Positions 18,394 through 27,422 of a stretch of DNA of 61,322 nt are shown here, one piece after another. Under the pieces are notes generated by a model. It was not told where the DNA came from, made no database searches, and saw only the letters and a program-made list of their open reading frames with translations. The stretch comes from Sutcliffiella horikoshii DSM 8719. Its GTDB lineage: Bacteria; Bacillota; Bacilli; Bacillales; Bacillaceae_I. Where the stretch lies: positions 1-61,322 of the forward strand of contig LQXN01000047.1 of the NCBI GenBank assembly GCA_001648575.1, read 5' to 3'. The position numbers and the translations under genes are program-made. Each line of letters starts with the position of its first letter. Position 1 is the stretch's first letter.

Positions 18394-19734
18394 TTATAGG
18401 TCGTATAACAGTTCTGGGTTTTTCAGTTTTTCCACTTTCTCTTCACTTCCGTCGTTTGCGTTGATGAAGATCTGATACGTATCATTATCTATCGTTCCTA
18501 AAAACTCATGGCAAAGGACTTCTTCCCCAAGATCATTATTGATGACCGCCAGATTGTTTTCCATTATCATGACTTTGTCATTGATTCTTTCTGTAGCTTC
18601 CTGAACGGATATACCCGGTTTTGGTATTTCACGCAAATGGTGCGACATAAGATAGTCTTTTGCTGAGAAGCCTACAATTTCACCTGTTTCCAAACTCACC
18701 TTCATTTTTATCGCATCTGGGTAGATTCTCACTCCATCCACATTGGATACGAATGTAAAGATTCCAAGCTTATTGTATTCGACACTCTCATAGAGATCCA
18801 AGGTATCGAATTTGTTCTGCTCCAAGAAGTTTCTTGCTTTTTCCGTTGCTTCATTAAGGCTAATGTTTTTCTTTTTAGACTCTTTGTCCTGAACCAGATA
18901 TATAGGGATTCCACCTTTTTTAGCTATATCCATATAGGTGTCCTTCTGGTTTTTATCCACTATTTTCAAACTATAGAATCCAAAATCGGATCCTTCACCG
19001 TTTTCAGTGATGATTATCTCTTCATTGCCCTCAAGCTCTAAGTATTTGTCCGCGATTTTTCTAGCGTCATCCTCTGTAATCGTTTTTCCGGAAAGTTTAC
19101 TAAAGTTCTTATCCTGTTGATTCATAGAAGTGAAGGTTGGTCCGAAATCCGCTTCATCATACCCTTCCACATTCTTTTCAACAGTTTTGAACCCATTAAT
19201 GATCGTGTTATCCTGAGGTTGATCCTTCGCTGAAAGTGCAAGTTCCACATCCATCCAACGCAGATTGTTACTCATGACCATACTCTGAACTTTTCTTAAT
19301 TCTTGTTTAATTTCATCTGACTTTTGATATAGCGCCTGCAGGGTGCTGTATTCCTCATCAGATAAAGGATTCTTATCAAGATCTCTAACAGCTACCTGGT
19401 AGGTATAATCACCTGTGTTTGTCAAGAATTCTTCCGTCTTGTTAAAGGGAAGGAGTGTCAACGGTAACTGTCCAACATCATTCTGGGCTTCCGAAGTAAT
19501 TCTCCATACTTCAGCAAAAGATGGAGAAAGCTGCTCCCTTGAACTCATTGCCAAAGTAGTTCCGATTTTGTCATGCAGCAGGTCCACATGGTAAACCAGG
19601 TCATGGAAAGCACGTTGATAGTTATTCTCCGCATTAATGAGGACTGCGTTTTTATCTTGATGCTCTTGATAACCCCAATACCCTGTTCCTGCTACCGCGA
19701 TTGCTAAAACAGCGATAATAACAAGTCTCAACAT
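18394..19734 (-). CDS. ypeB: Germination protein YpeB
   Basis: 446-aa forespore inner-membrane protein required for SleB accumulation in dormant spores. One N-terminal membrane anchor (about 2-20), then a helical region, then repeated PepSY-type domains in the C-terminal two-thirds (for example KTITEDDARKIADKYL and ISVQEATERINDKV). ATG start with GAGGGTG upstream. It lies 18 bp after sleB in the classic sleB-ypeB operon. Confidence 0.95.
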   Translation of the reverse strand: MLRLVIIAVLAIAVAGTGYWGYQEHQDKNAVLINAENNYQRAFHDLVYHVDLLHDKIGTTLAMSSREQLSPSFAEVWRITSEAQNDVGQLPLTLLPFNKTEEFLTNTGDYTYQVAVRDLDKNPLSDEEYSTLQALYQKSDEIKQELRKVQSMVMSNNLRWMDVELALSAKDQPQDNTIINGFKTVEKNVEGYDEADFGPTFTSMNQQDKNFSKLSGKTITEDDARKIADKYLELEGNEEIIITENGEGSDFGFYSLKIVDKNQKDTYMDIAKKGGIPIYLVQDKESKKKNISLNEATEKARNFLEQNKFDTLDLYESVEYNKLGIFTFVSNVDGVRIYPDAIKMKVSLETGEIVGFSAKDYLMSHHLREIPKPGISVQEATERINDKVMIMENNLAVINNDLGEEVLCHEFLGTIDNDTYQIFINANDGSEEKVEKLKNPELLYDL

Positions 19735-19752
19735 ATTTTTTCACCCTCTTTG

Positions 19753-20808
19753 TTAGTCACAGAAAATGTGTTTTCCAATTCTTTTAATTTGTGGACGTCC
19801 CCAGATCCAGCCACTTGTTGCTGTATCAGGGTTAAAGTAGTAGGTAGCCCCTTCAGATGGATCCATGCCATTAATTGCATCGATTACTGCTCTTCTTGCC
19901 GTATCATTTGGAGTCAACCAAATTTGACCATCTGCAACTGCTGTAAAAGCAAGTGGTTCAAAAATAACCCCTGAAACTGTATTGGGGAAGGTAGGAGAAT
20001 TGATACGGTTCAAAATGACCGCAGCAACTGCGATTTGCCCCTCGTAAGGTTCTCCACGTGCTTCACCATATACCGCATTTGCCATCAACTGAATATCATT
20101 ATCCGAGAAACCACCCGGCATATTTGTTGCACTCTGGGCTTCTCCTTCATCTTCTGCAGGTTGCTCTTCAGGTGCAGGCTCTTCTTGAGGAGCTGGCGCT
20201 TGTTCTTGAGGCGCTGGTTGTTCTTGCTGTGGAGCAGGTTGCTCTTCCTGTGGAGCAGGTTGTTCTTGCTGTGGAGCAGGTTGTTCCGGTTGTTGTTCAG
20301 GAGCAGGTGTTCCAGTTCCTTTTTGCGGTGCCGCTTCTGGTTTCTGATATTGAGTTTTTTGTTTCTGCCATTGATTGGCTGCACCATTCTTCGCTTTTTC
20401 TACTACTGCTGGGGTAGGCTCTACCTGGTATTTAAGTTCCATCCCACCGTAATGAGTAAAGCGTTTTCCAGATTTGATTTGCTGATGAACCCAATCCTTA
20501 TAAAATTTAGTGGATTTGTTCAGCATCTCTTTTGTTTTCGGACCAACAAGTCCATCCACATCATCAAGGCCGAACTCCTGTTGGAAATTCTTCACAGCCC
20601 AATATGTCGACCAACCATATACCCCATCAATTCTTGCATGGTAGTACCCGTTGTACTGGAGGCGGGCTTGCAATTCGACGACATCATTTCCTGTTGCACC
20701 CTTTTGGATGATCTGCTCTGAAAAAGCATTGGCAGGAGTTTGATTTATCGAAAATAACATACATGTGCTGAAAAGAAACATACATGAAATTAATAGTAAC
20801 CGTTTCAC
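19753..20808 (-). CDS. sleB: Spore cortex-lytic enzyme SleB
   Basis: 351-aa lytic transglycosylase that degrades spore cortex during germination. Order of parts: signal peptide (1-29), PG-binding domain (about 33-95, KGATGNDVVELQARL), a Gln/Pro/Glu repeat linker (about 155-220), and the SleB hydrolase domain (about 235-351, VYGEARGEPYEGQ). The linker is made of imperfect QEQPAP units and is longer than in the B. subtilis protein as remembered. GTG start with GGAGG 9 nt upstream. Confidence 0.96.
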   Translation of the reverse strand: MKRLLLISCMFLFSTCMLFSINQTPANAFSEQIIQKGATGNDVVELQARLQYNGYYHARIDGVYGWSTYWAVKNFQQEFGLDDVDGLVGPKTKEMLNKSTKFYKDWVHQQIKSGKRFTHYGGMELKYQVEPTPAVVEKAKNGAANQWQKQKTQYQKPEAAPQKGTGTPAPEQQPEQPAPQQEQPAPQEEQPAPQQEQPAPQEQAPAPQEEPAPEEQPAEDEGEAQSATNMPGGFSDNDIQLMANAVYGEARGEPYEGQIAVAAVILNRINSPTFPNTVSGVIFEPLAFTAVADGQIWLTPNDTARRAVIDAINGMDPSEGATYYFNPDTATSGWIWGRPQIKRIGKHIFCD

Positions 20809-20851
20809 CTTACATTTCCTCCTTTGACTTCTTTAAACAATTGTTACAATG

Positions 20852-20880
20852 TATTTTCCGTAAATATTGGTATTTTATAC
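20852..20880 (-). promoter_or_regulatory. Sigma-G-like promoter of sleB
   Basis: Minus strand GTATA (20876-20880), a 17-bp spacer, and GAAAATA (20852-20858) resemble sigma-G -35 and -10 elements. Forespore sigma-G control of sleB-ypeB is established in B. subtilis. Confidence 0.5.
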
Positions 20881-20930
20881 AGAATCATGTGGAGAAAAAA
20901 GGTATTCCATAAAATGGATTATTAATAAAA

Positions 20931-20980
20931 TTAAAAAAGCCCGCAAAAAAAGTCAATTTAGACAACTTTTTTTTGCGGGC
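20931..20980 (-). terminator. prsW terminator
   Basis: GCCCGCAAAAAAAGT/ACTTTTTTTGCGGGC-type stem (20939-20944 with 20975-20980 at the base) followed by TTTTTTAATTTT. The prsW stop codon falls in the loop, so the first arm is coding. Confidence 0.9.
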
Positions 20981-21632
20981 TATATTTTTCAACTGTATTG
21001 GCAAGTTTGACTTTCCTTAAGCCGAGCCACCATAAAAAAATCATGAACGGTACCATGTAAAGCCCCCAATATTTCTGGGAGAGGATAATCATGTCATATA
21101 ATCCGTGCAGGAAAATGGGGGTGGTCAGTGAAAGAGAGATCCATATCCTTTTTTTTCTTGAGTTGAATGAGAACTTTCCTTTACCTAAATAGTATCCCAT
21201 TATTACACCGAACAAAGCATGACTTGAAACAGGCAGAACCGCTCTGCCTAATGCCAGTTCCACTCCATTTGCAAAAAGGAAAAGAATGTTTTCTGCAGTT
21301 GCAAAACCAAGTGAGACAGCAACTCCATACACGATACCGTCGTAATGCTCATCAAAGTGAAGGTTTTGGTAGACAAGATAGATTAAGATGAACCATTTAA
21401 AGAACTCTTCAAGCAGCCCCGAAAGGAGAAATGCCTTTACAAAATGTGAGGTCACTCCAAGTTCCAGTTGAATTACATATTGGATGAACATTAGCGGAAA
21501 CACCAATAACGCACCAAACATGAATATTTTAAATACATATGCTATGGGTTCTTTCGTGAACGTATCTCTTAAATAAAAATATGATAACAATGCTAAGCCT
21601 GGAGCAATCCCGGCGGATACAACTGCCAGCAT
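20958..21632 (-). CDS. prsW: Intramembrane protease PrsW
   Basis: 224-aa multi-pass membrane metalloprotease; in B. subtilis it performs site-1 cleavage of anti-sigma factor RsiW. The catalytic EE pair is at E75-E76 (LLEEFFKW), with H138 (SSHALFG) and H176 (FLHGLYD) also in membrane segments. The ATG at 21632 is used, with GAGG 7 nt upstream, matching the known start MxAxxSAGIAPG. A TTG six codons upstream has no site. Confidence 0.93.
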   Translation of the reverse strand: MLAVVSAGIAPGLALLSYFYLRDTFTKEPIAYVFKIFMFGALLVFPLMFIQYVIQLELGVTSHFVKAFLLSGLLEEFFKWFILIYLVYQNLHFDEHYDGIVYGVAVSLGFATAENILFLFANGVELALGRAVLPVSSHALFGVIMGYYLGKGKFSFNSRKKRIWISLSLTTPIFLHGLYDMIILSQKYWGLYMVPFMIFLWWLGLRKVKLANTVEKYSPQKKVV

Positions 21633-21829
21633 AATTAAGCCTCGTTTCAATCTGTTTTTTTTTATCGTATCATGTTATCGTAATTAATGAAATAAGATGT
21701 CTAAACTTTTGGAAATTGTTTGTAAATATTGGCACTTTCTCAAAAGAGTAGTTATTTTCACAAGTAAAAAGTCTGTAAATGACTTTTGAACGTTTAAAGA
21801 GGCAGTTTAAATAGATGAGGTGACCTTAC

Positions 21830-22804
21830 ATGAAGAAGAAAATAATGATTATTCACACAGGTGGTACCATCTCTATGTCTGAGGATGAACAGACTGGTGC
21901 AGTATCCCCCGGTAAAAGAAACCCTTTGACCACGATTCCACTTGTAGTGGATTCTGATGTTGAGATTGAAAGTCACGAATTGTTCAATCTTCCTTCCCCA
22001 CATATTACAACCAAACATATGCAAGAGCTTTCTAAGTTTATCGATCATCAAGCTGTCGAAAACGCTGTAGAAGGTTTTGTTATCACTCATGGAACGGATA
22101 CGTTAGAAGAAACAGCTTTTTTCCTTGACATAACAGTTCAGACAAGGGTTCCTATTGTATTGACCGGTGCGATGCGTTCAAGCAATGAAATCGGGTCAGA
22201 TGGTCCATATAACCTGCTATCATCCGTAAAAGTCGCTGCTAGTGAGGAAGCCCGCCACAAAGGTGTTCTCGTTGTCCTTAATGACGAGGTGCACACTGCA
22301 AAGAACGTGACAAAGACACATACATCCAACATCGCCACCTTCCAAAGTCCTCAATATGGCCCTATTGGAATCGTGACGAAAAGGGGGGCATTCTTTCACC
22401 ATTCCCCTGTTTCAGAGGATAAGTACCATGTGGAAGCAGTTTCGAAAAATGTTATGTTATTAAAAGCATATGCCGGAATGGATTCAAGTATATTTCATGC
22501 TTTAAAAGACATGAAGGTCGATGGAGTGGTGTTGGAGGCGCTTGGCCAAGGCAACATACCACCGACAGCCGTGAATGGAATCAAAGCCCTTAGGGATGCA
22601 GATATTCCTGTCGTGATGGTATCCCGTTGCTTTAACGGTATTGTACAGGATATATATGGGTATGATGGAGGCGGCCGTAAGTTGAAGGAGTTAGGAGTTA
22701 TCTTCTCCAATGGCCTGAATGGTCAAAAGGCACGAATCAAGCTGATGGTTGCCTTAGAAAACACGAGGGATACATCGGAATTACAACAGTTGTTTTTAAA
22801 GTAG
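21830..22804 (+). CDS. ansA: L-asparaginase type I
   Basis: 324-aa cytosolic enzyme hydrolysing asparagine to aspartate and ammonia. Catalytic threonines are visible in HTGGTIS (T13 region) and THGTDTLEET (T89, D90); a lysine of the second triad follows in the middle domain. ATG start with GAGGTGA 6 nt upstream. It is a single plus-strand gene between prsW and ypdA; its terminator has been duplicated by an inserted element. Confidence 0.94.
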   Translation: MKKKIMIIHTGGTISMSEDEQTGAVSPGKRNPLTTIPLVVDSDVEIESHELFNLPSPHITTKHMQELSKFIDHQAVENAVEGFVITHGTDTLEETAFFLDITVQTRVPIVLTGAMRSSNEIGSDGPYNLLSSVKVAASEEARHKGVLVVLNDEVHTAKNVTKTHTSNIATFQSPQYGPIGIVTKRGAFFHHSPVSEDKYHVEAVSKNVMLLKAYAGMDSSIFHALKDMKVDGVVLEALGQGNIPPTAVNGIKALRDADIPVVMVSRCFNGIVQDIYGYDGGGRKLKELGVIFSNGLNGQKARIKLMVALENTRDTSELQQLFLK

Positions 22805-22813
22805 AAGGTAAAT

Positions 22814-22847
22814 AAAAGGAGTGCTCAAGAATTTTGAGCACTCCTTT
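22814..22847 (+). terminator. ansA terminator hairpin, copy 1
   Basis: Perfect stem AAAGGAGTGCTCAA/TTGAGCACTCCTTT, 10 bp after the ansA stop. The T-run is lost because the inserted element begins directly after it. The same 34 bp recur at 23046-23079. Confidence 0.85.
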
Positions 22848-23045
22848 CAGTGTGTAGACAAAGTTATTTTATCTTTGAGATATGCAAAACCTGTGTTGAT
22901 CGTAGTGGAAGGCGCGCAGACTTCTGCGGGAGGAAGGGACAGGGAAGACCCCGCAGGGCGTAAGCCCGCGAAAAGCGAAGCGCCTGGAACGAAGATCAAC
23001 AGCAGGATGCAAATTTAAAAATATTTAAGGCTTTGTCAACAGTCT
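22848..23045. mobile_element. Terminator-flanked 198-bp repeat element
   Basis: Second copy, in inverse orientation, of the element at 12958-13165. Ends are CAGTGTGTAGACAAAG at the left and CTTTGTCAACAGTCT at the right. Interior palindrome has GTTGATCGTAGTGGAAGG and GCGGGAGGAAGGGACAGG, matching the complement of the first copy. It is flanked by exact 34-bp duplicates of the ansA terminator hairpin. A 65-codon frame inside it is not a gene. Confidence 0.72.
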
Positions 23046-23084
23046 AAAAGGAGTGCTCAAGAATTTTGAGCACTCCTTTTCTAT
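23046..23084. terminator. ansA terminator hairpin, copy 2
   Basis: Exact copy of the hairpin at 22814-22847, here followed by TCTATTG. It probably ends most ansA transcripts after read-through of the element, and can also serve ypdA from the other side. Confidence 0.75.
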
Positions 23085-23163
23085 TGGGCGACTATGAAGA
23101 CTATAGCGACTGACGTACCCATTTAATGCATCTCTCTGTCCTCAACAGGTTCTTAATTCCCCT

Positions 23164-24138
23164 TTAAGTCCTTCTTCTGCCCTTAATACACTCCGCAATC
23201 ATTCCACCATGAAAGCGGCCATTTTCAATAAATATCTCATTTGCATTATTTCCTGCAGCAATGACACCAGCAATGAAAATACCCTTCACATTTGTTTCCA
23301 TCGTTTCTTCGTCAAAGGTTGGACGCCCGGTCTCTATATCGATCGCTACTCCCATTTTCCTTAAGAAGGAGTGATCCGGATGATAACCAATCATGGCAAA
23401 TACATGATCGTTATAAATGCTCTGCTCGTGTCCGTCTTTATTAACAAAGTAAATTTCCTTCTCCGTTATCTTGGTCACGGTTGATTCAAATTCCATTCGA
23501 ATTGTTCCATTTCGAACTAGGGCTTCAAACTCTGGGAGTATCCAAGGCTTCACACTTGGAGAGTAGGTTTCCCCCCGATAGATCACGGTAACGTGGGCAT
23601 CTGACTTTACCAATTCCAGGGCTGCATCCACACTTGAGTTTTTACCACCTATTACTGCTACATGCTTATCGAAAAAAGGATGGCCTTCCTTGAAATAATG
23701 AGACACTTTATCTAATTCCGCCCCAGGCACTTCCAATTTATTGTGATTATCATAATAACCTGTGGCTATGATCACATGTCTGGTTGAATATTTCTGTTTT
23801 GAAGTATGTACAATGAATGTGCCGTCCCCTAGCTTTTCCACTCGCTCTACACATTCAAATGCATTAACTTCAACCTTTTTCCTTTTCACTACTTCACGGT
23901 AATAGGTTAAGGCCTGTATTCTGACTGGTTTCCTATTTTCCGTTATAAAAGGGACCTCCCCTATCTCAAGCTTTTCGCTTGAACTGAAGAAGGTCTGATG
24001 AGTGGGGTAATTATAGATTGCATTTACAATATTGCCTTTTTCTATGACAAGTGGGGATAATCCGGTGTCCTGCAGTGCTATTGCTGCTGATAGTCCGCAT
24101 GGACCTCCTCCCACAATGATGGCATCTCTGTTTATCAC
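23164..24138 (-). CDS. ypdA: Bacillithiol disulfide reductase YpdA
   Basis: 324-aa FAD/NADPH oxidoreductase that recycles oxidised bacillithiol. FAD motif GGGPCGLS carries the conserved Cys14; the NADPH motif GGKNSSVDAA is near 165 and the C-terminal FAD motif GIFIAGVIAAGNNANEI is intact. GTG start with GGAG about 10 nt upstream. Neighbour gudB is upstream in the same direction. Family known from Staphylococcus and Bacillus thiol redox work. Confidence 0.93.
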   Translation of the reverse strand: MINRDAIIVGGGPCGLSAAIALQDTGLSPLVIEKGNIVNAIYNYPTHQTFFSSSEKLEIGEVPFITENRKPVRIQALTYYREVVKRKKVEVNAFECVERVEKLGDGTFIVHTSKQKYSTRHVIIATGYYDNHNKLEVPGAELDKVSHYFKEGHPFFDKHVAVIGGKNSSVDAALELVKSDAHVTVIYRGETYSPSVKPWILPEFEALVRNGTIRMEFESTVTKITEKEIYFVNKDGHEQSIYNDHVFAMIGYHPDHSFLRKMGVAIDIETGRPTFDEETMETNVKGIFIAGVIAAGNNANEIFIENGRFHGGMIAECIKGRRRT

Positions 24139-24249
24139 CGTTGTTCAACTCCGAATATAAATTTGATTTTCTGTTCCATGTTGGCGTCCAAGCAGGCTTT
24201 TCAGCCAACATAATTTCTGCGGTTCTGTTGATACATATGTATACCGATA

Positions 24250-24283
24250 CGAAAAATCCCCTATCACTATATGATAGGGGATT
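24250..24283 (-). terminator. gudB terminator
   Basis: 12-bp stem AATCCCCTATCA/TGATAGGGGATT (24255-24266 with 24272-24283) followed by TTTTT on the minus strand. Confidence 0.93.
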
Positions 24284-24302
24284 GTGAAGGCTTAAGCAAA
24301 TA

Positions 24303-25583
24303 TTAAATCCAGCCTCTGAATCTTGATGCTTCGGCCATTTTTCTTGCACCGACCATATAAGCGGAAAGCCTCATGTCGACGCGGCGGCTTTGTGAGGTAT
24401 CATATACATTGTTGAACGATTTGACCATCACTTTTTCTAATTTTTCTTCTACTTCTTCTTCAGTCCAATAGTATCCTTGATTATTTTGAACCCATTCAAA
24501 GTAGGATACTGTCACTCCTCCTGCACTTGCAAGGACGTCAGGTACAAGAAGGATGCCGCGATCCGTTAAAATTTGTGTCCCTTCAATGGTAGTCGGTCCG
24601 TTTGCCGCTTCTACCACAATTTTTGCACGGATGTTGTGCGCGTTCTCTTCTGTGATCTGATTTTCAATTGCTGCGGGTACCAGGATGTCACATTCAAGCT
24701 CCAATAGTTCTTTATTGGAAATCGTATTATTGAATAGTTTTGTTACCGTACCAAAGCTGTCTCGACGGTCCAAAAGATAATCGATGTCAAGACCATTCGG
24801 ATCATAGAGCCCGCCGTAAGCATCCGATATACCCACTACCTTTGCTCCAGCATCATGCATGAACTTGGAAAGGTAGCTTCCGGCATTCCCGAACCCTTGG
24901 ACAACTACTCTTGCGCCTTCTATATTAATGCCTTTTTTCTTGGCAGCTTCCCGGATACAAATGGTAACACCTTTTGCAGTTGCGGACTCTCTTCCATGTG
25001 ATCCGCCTAACACTAAAGGTTTCCCAGTAATAAATCCAGGAGAGTTGAATTCATCGATTCTGCTGTACTCATCCATCATCCATGCCATGATTTGTGAGTT
25101 GGTAAAGACATCAGGAGCAGGAATATCTTTGGTCGGTCCGACAATCTGACTGATTGCGCGAACATAACCACGGCTTAATCTTTCCAACTCTCTAAAGGAC
25201 ATTTCTCGTGGGTCACAGACAATACCGCCTTTACCACCACCATAAGGAAGGTCCACGATACCACATTTCAAACTCATCCAAATGGAGAGTGCTTTAACTT
25301 CTTTTTCTGAAACATTCGGGTGAAAACGGATTCCCCCTTTTGTAGGTCCTACTGCATCATTATGTTGGGCGCGATAACCTGTGTAGATCTTGACAGATCC
25401 GTCATCCATTCTTACCGGAATTTTCACTGTTAGCATACGCATTGGTTCTTTTAGCAATTCATATACTTCTTCTGGATAGCCTAACCTCTCCAGGGCTTTA
25501 TGTATAACAACTTGTGTTGATTTTAATACATCTAATTTCTCTTCGTTAGAATTCTGCTTATCATTGCTTTTTTCGGCTACCAT
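24303..25583 (-). CDS. gudB: NAD-specific glutamate dehydrogenase
   Basis: 426-aa hexameric enzyme oxidising glutamate to 2-oxoglutarate. Substrate motif GPTKGGIRFHP, catalytic KCGIVDLPYGGGKGG and Rossmann VVQGFGNAGS are complete. The 9-bp repeat that inactivates gudB in B. subtilis 168 (a duplicated VKA) is absent: the text reads KEVKALSIW, so the enzyme should be active. ATG start after AGGAGGTTTACTT. Confidence 0.95.
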   Translation of the reverse strand: MVAEKSNDKQNSNEEKLDVLKSTQVVIHKALERLGYPEEVYELLKEPMRMLTVKIPVRMDDGSVKIYTGYRAQHNDAVGPTKGGIRFHPNVSEKEVKALSIWMSLKCGIVDLPYGGGKGGIVCDPREMSFRELERLSRGYVRAISQIVGPTKDIPAPDVFTNSQIMAWMMDEYSRIDEFNSPGFITGKPLVLGGSHGRESATAKGVTICIREAAKKKGINIEGARVVVQGFGNAGSYLSKFMHDAGAKVVGISDAYGGLYDPNGLDIDYLLDRRDSFGTVTKLFNNTISNKELLELECDILVPAAIENQITEENAHNIRAKIVVEAANGPTTIEGTQILTDRGILLVPDVLASAGGVTVSYFEWVQNNQGYYWTEEEVEEKLEKVMVKSFNNVYDTSQSRRVDMRLSAYMVGARKMAEASRFRGWI

Positions 25584-25642
25584 AAGTAAACCTCCTAGAT
25601 TGTCTCACATAATAAGATTGAAATAGTCCATCTTCATGACAT

Positions 25643-25670
25643 AGTATACACCTTCCGTACCACTATGCAA
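25643..25670 (-). promoter_or_regulatory. gudB sigma-A promoter
   Basis: Minus strand -35 TTGCAT (25665-25670), 16-bp spacer, -10 TATACT (25643-25648), about 60 bp ahead of gudB. Confidence 0.6.
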
Positions 25671-25724
25671 AGATGGAAAGTAAACTTTTATTAAAAAAAT
25701 GTAACCGATTTCAAAACGTAAGAA

Positions 25725-25775
25725 TTGTCAGAAAATACAAACAGCCTATACTACAAAAAACATATGTAGAATAGG
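25725..25775 (-). terminator. mecB terminator
   Basis: Stem GCCTAT-CTAC/GTAG-ATAGGC (25743-25753 with 25765-25775); a T-rich but broken tail (TGTTTGTATTTTC) follows on the minus strand. Confidence 0.65.
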
Positions 25776-25782
25776 CCGCATA

Positions 25783-26373
25783 TTAGTTAAAATACTTATT
25801 TAATCGCTCCATTGCATGATGGTCAAGTAATTTATTTCCATATTCCTCCACGCGGTGAGTTGTCATGGTGGATGGTGTGCCGTACTCAGATAGCAAGGCA
25901 ATCATTGTATCTATTTCCATCCTGATGTTCACATCCTCTTCCGTTAGCAGTAAGTAGAATAACTGATCATGGGAATAGATGGCTCCACCATCTATATGAA
26001 AACTTTGAAGTCTTTTTGCTAAATCAATAAGATGGTCAAAGGACTCAAATACATAAAATAGTTCCTTGCTTTCATCAACTGTAACTTGCATTTCTATATA
26101 TTCATCGTTGAACTCTTCTTCCAATTCTTCCTGCTCTGTGGAAGTTACAATGACAACCATTCCTTGAGCTTGAAGCGCATAGACCTCAACATTCAACGAG
26201 CCGCTTACTTCAAATCCCAACTCCGCACTAGCCTCATCAATCATGTCACGAAACAGCTGATGAACCTTTTGCGAATCCTTCCATAAATCCTCTTTTGTCA
26301 ACCCGCGATCTTCCAAGTCATCAAATGTGAGGAATATCTTTATCTTATTGTAGTTTAACCGTTCCAGCCGCAT
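25783..26373 (-). CDS. mecB: Adaptor protein MecB (YpbH)
   Basis: 196-aa paralogue of MecA that targets proteins to the ClpC/ClpP protease. The N-terminal MRLERLNYNKIKIFLTFDDL text is almost the same as in YpbH, an acidic linker lies near 80-105, and the C-terminal ClpC-binding domain ends LLDHHAMERLNKYF. MecB contributes to competence and sporulation control in B. subtilis. It stands between gudB and the B12-type regulator. Confidence 0.92.
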   Translation of the reverse strand: MRLERLNYNKIKIFLTFDDLEDRGLTKEDLWKDSQKVHQLFRDMIDEASAELGFEVSGSLNVEVYALQAQGMVVIVTSTEQEELEEEFNDEYIEMQVTVDESKELFYVFESFDHLIDLAKRLQSFHIDGGAIYSHDQLFYLLLTEEDVNIRMEIDTMIALLSEYGTPSTMTTHRVEEYGNKLLDHHAMERLNKYFN

Positions 26374-26472
26374 GAAAGACTCCTCCCTAACTTTACACCC
26401 TTAAACTTCTTACATTTTATGATTGAAGGTGTAAGTTGGTTCGTGACAAACTTCCATTGTAGGAAAGGAATT

Positions 26473-27384
26473 TTAATTCATCCTGTGCCGCAACCAGTCT
26501 TCCCAGTCTTTCATCGTACTTCCGATCAGATGATCATGGTATTCCCTTTTCTTGCTTTCTGGCATTTTATCGACAGCTGTACCGCCAAGTCCAATGCTTA
26601 ACTCCGGATATTGCTGTTTAAGCACTGTTACCATTTCCAGCGTTTTAGGCAGATTGATGGAAAGGGTGCAAGAAAGAAATAGAAATTTAGGTTTTATCTC
26701 TTTTAAGACGATATGAATATCATCATCGGCGATACTTGTGCCTAAATAGATGGTTTCAAAGCCTTTTCTTCTAACAAATAGTGTGTATATAAGCAAGCCG
26801 AGCTCGTGCCACTCCCCTGGTCCACATACTGATACCGTTTTCGGAAGGAAGCCATTAACGGGAAGTCCATGAAGGATCATCCCTATGCGCGAGCGCAGAA
26901 ACGCAGAAGCAAAGTGCTCATGAGCGCTGGAGATTTCATCATTTTCCCACATGTCGCCTATTTTAACGAGCAATGTTCCCAATATATCTATCAGGACTTT
27001 TTCCACAGAATACAAACTGAATATTTTATCCATCAATTCGTGAGCTTGACCCTCATTGAACTCTAAGAGAGCCTCCAACAATTGATTAAGTAAATCCGTT
27101 GACATATCTTCTTGATCCGTATGCATTTGTTCTGTTTCTAAAAGGGCTTGATTGTTCTTTTCAAAAAGTGAAACAGCTTGACTGATGGTAAAGCCTTTGT
27201 TCACCTTTTGCATCAACCACTTGAGTATTCGAATATGCTCTTCTGTGTACAAGCGGTGTCCAGATTCATTTCTGACTGGAGCGATAATCTGATATCTTCT
27301 TTCCCACGCTCTTAATGTTCCCGGCTGGATGCCAAGTATTTTTGATGCTGCTTTAATATTGTATTTACCTTCATTATTTGCCAT
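26473..27384 (-). CDS. MerR-family B12-binding regulator (CarH/LitR-like)
   Basis: 303 aa. MerR winged-helix DNA-binding domain at about 8-75 (GIQPGTLRAWERRYQI), then a four-helix bundle, then a cobalamin-binding Rossmann domain at about 183-303. The adenosyl-B12 photoreceptor signature W-x9-EH is present (W146, E156, H157), and the B12 ligand motif ExHxxG (EWHELG, H193). In Thermus CarH and B. megaterium LitR such proteins repress genes in the dark and let go on light. ATG at 27384 with AAAGGG 6 nt upstream. Targets are unknown; no carotenoid genes are here. Confidence 0.88.
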   Translation of the reverse strand: MANNEGKYNIKAASKILGIQPGTLRAWERRYQIIAPVRNESGHRLYTEEHIRILKWLMQKVNKGFTISQAVSLFEKNNQALLETEQMHTDQEDMSTDLLNQLLEALLEFNEGQAHELMDKIFSLYSVEKVLIDILGTLLVKIGDMWENDEISSAHEHFASAFLRSRIGMILHGLPVNGFLPKTVSVCGPGEWHELGLLIYTLFVRRKGFETIYLGTSIADDDIHIVLKEIKPKFLFLSCTLSINLPKTLEMVTVLKQQYPELSIGLGGTAVDKMPESKKREYHDHLIGSTMKDWEDWLRHRMN

Positions 27385-27422
27385 ACAGATCCCTTTCTCT
27401 CCTATCAAAATCCATACTCTGA

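Noticed and set aside
20035-20721. 228-codon plus-strand frame opposite sleB
   Set aside because: It is the shadow of the low-complexity QEQPAP repeat of SleB, with Leu/Phe/Arg-rich nonsense text and no start signal.
22821-23018. 65-codon plus-strand frame between the two ansA terminator hairpins
   Set aside because: It lies wholly in a terminator hairpin and the repeat element, has no ribosome binding site and the other copy of the element does not keep the frame.
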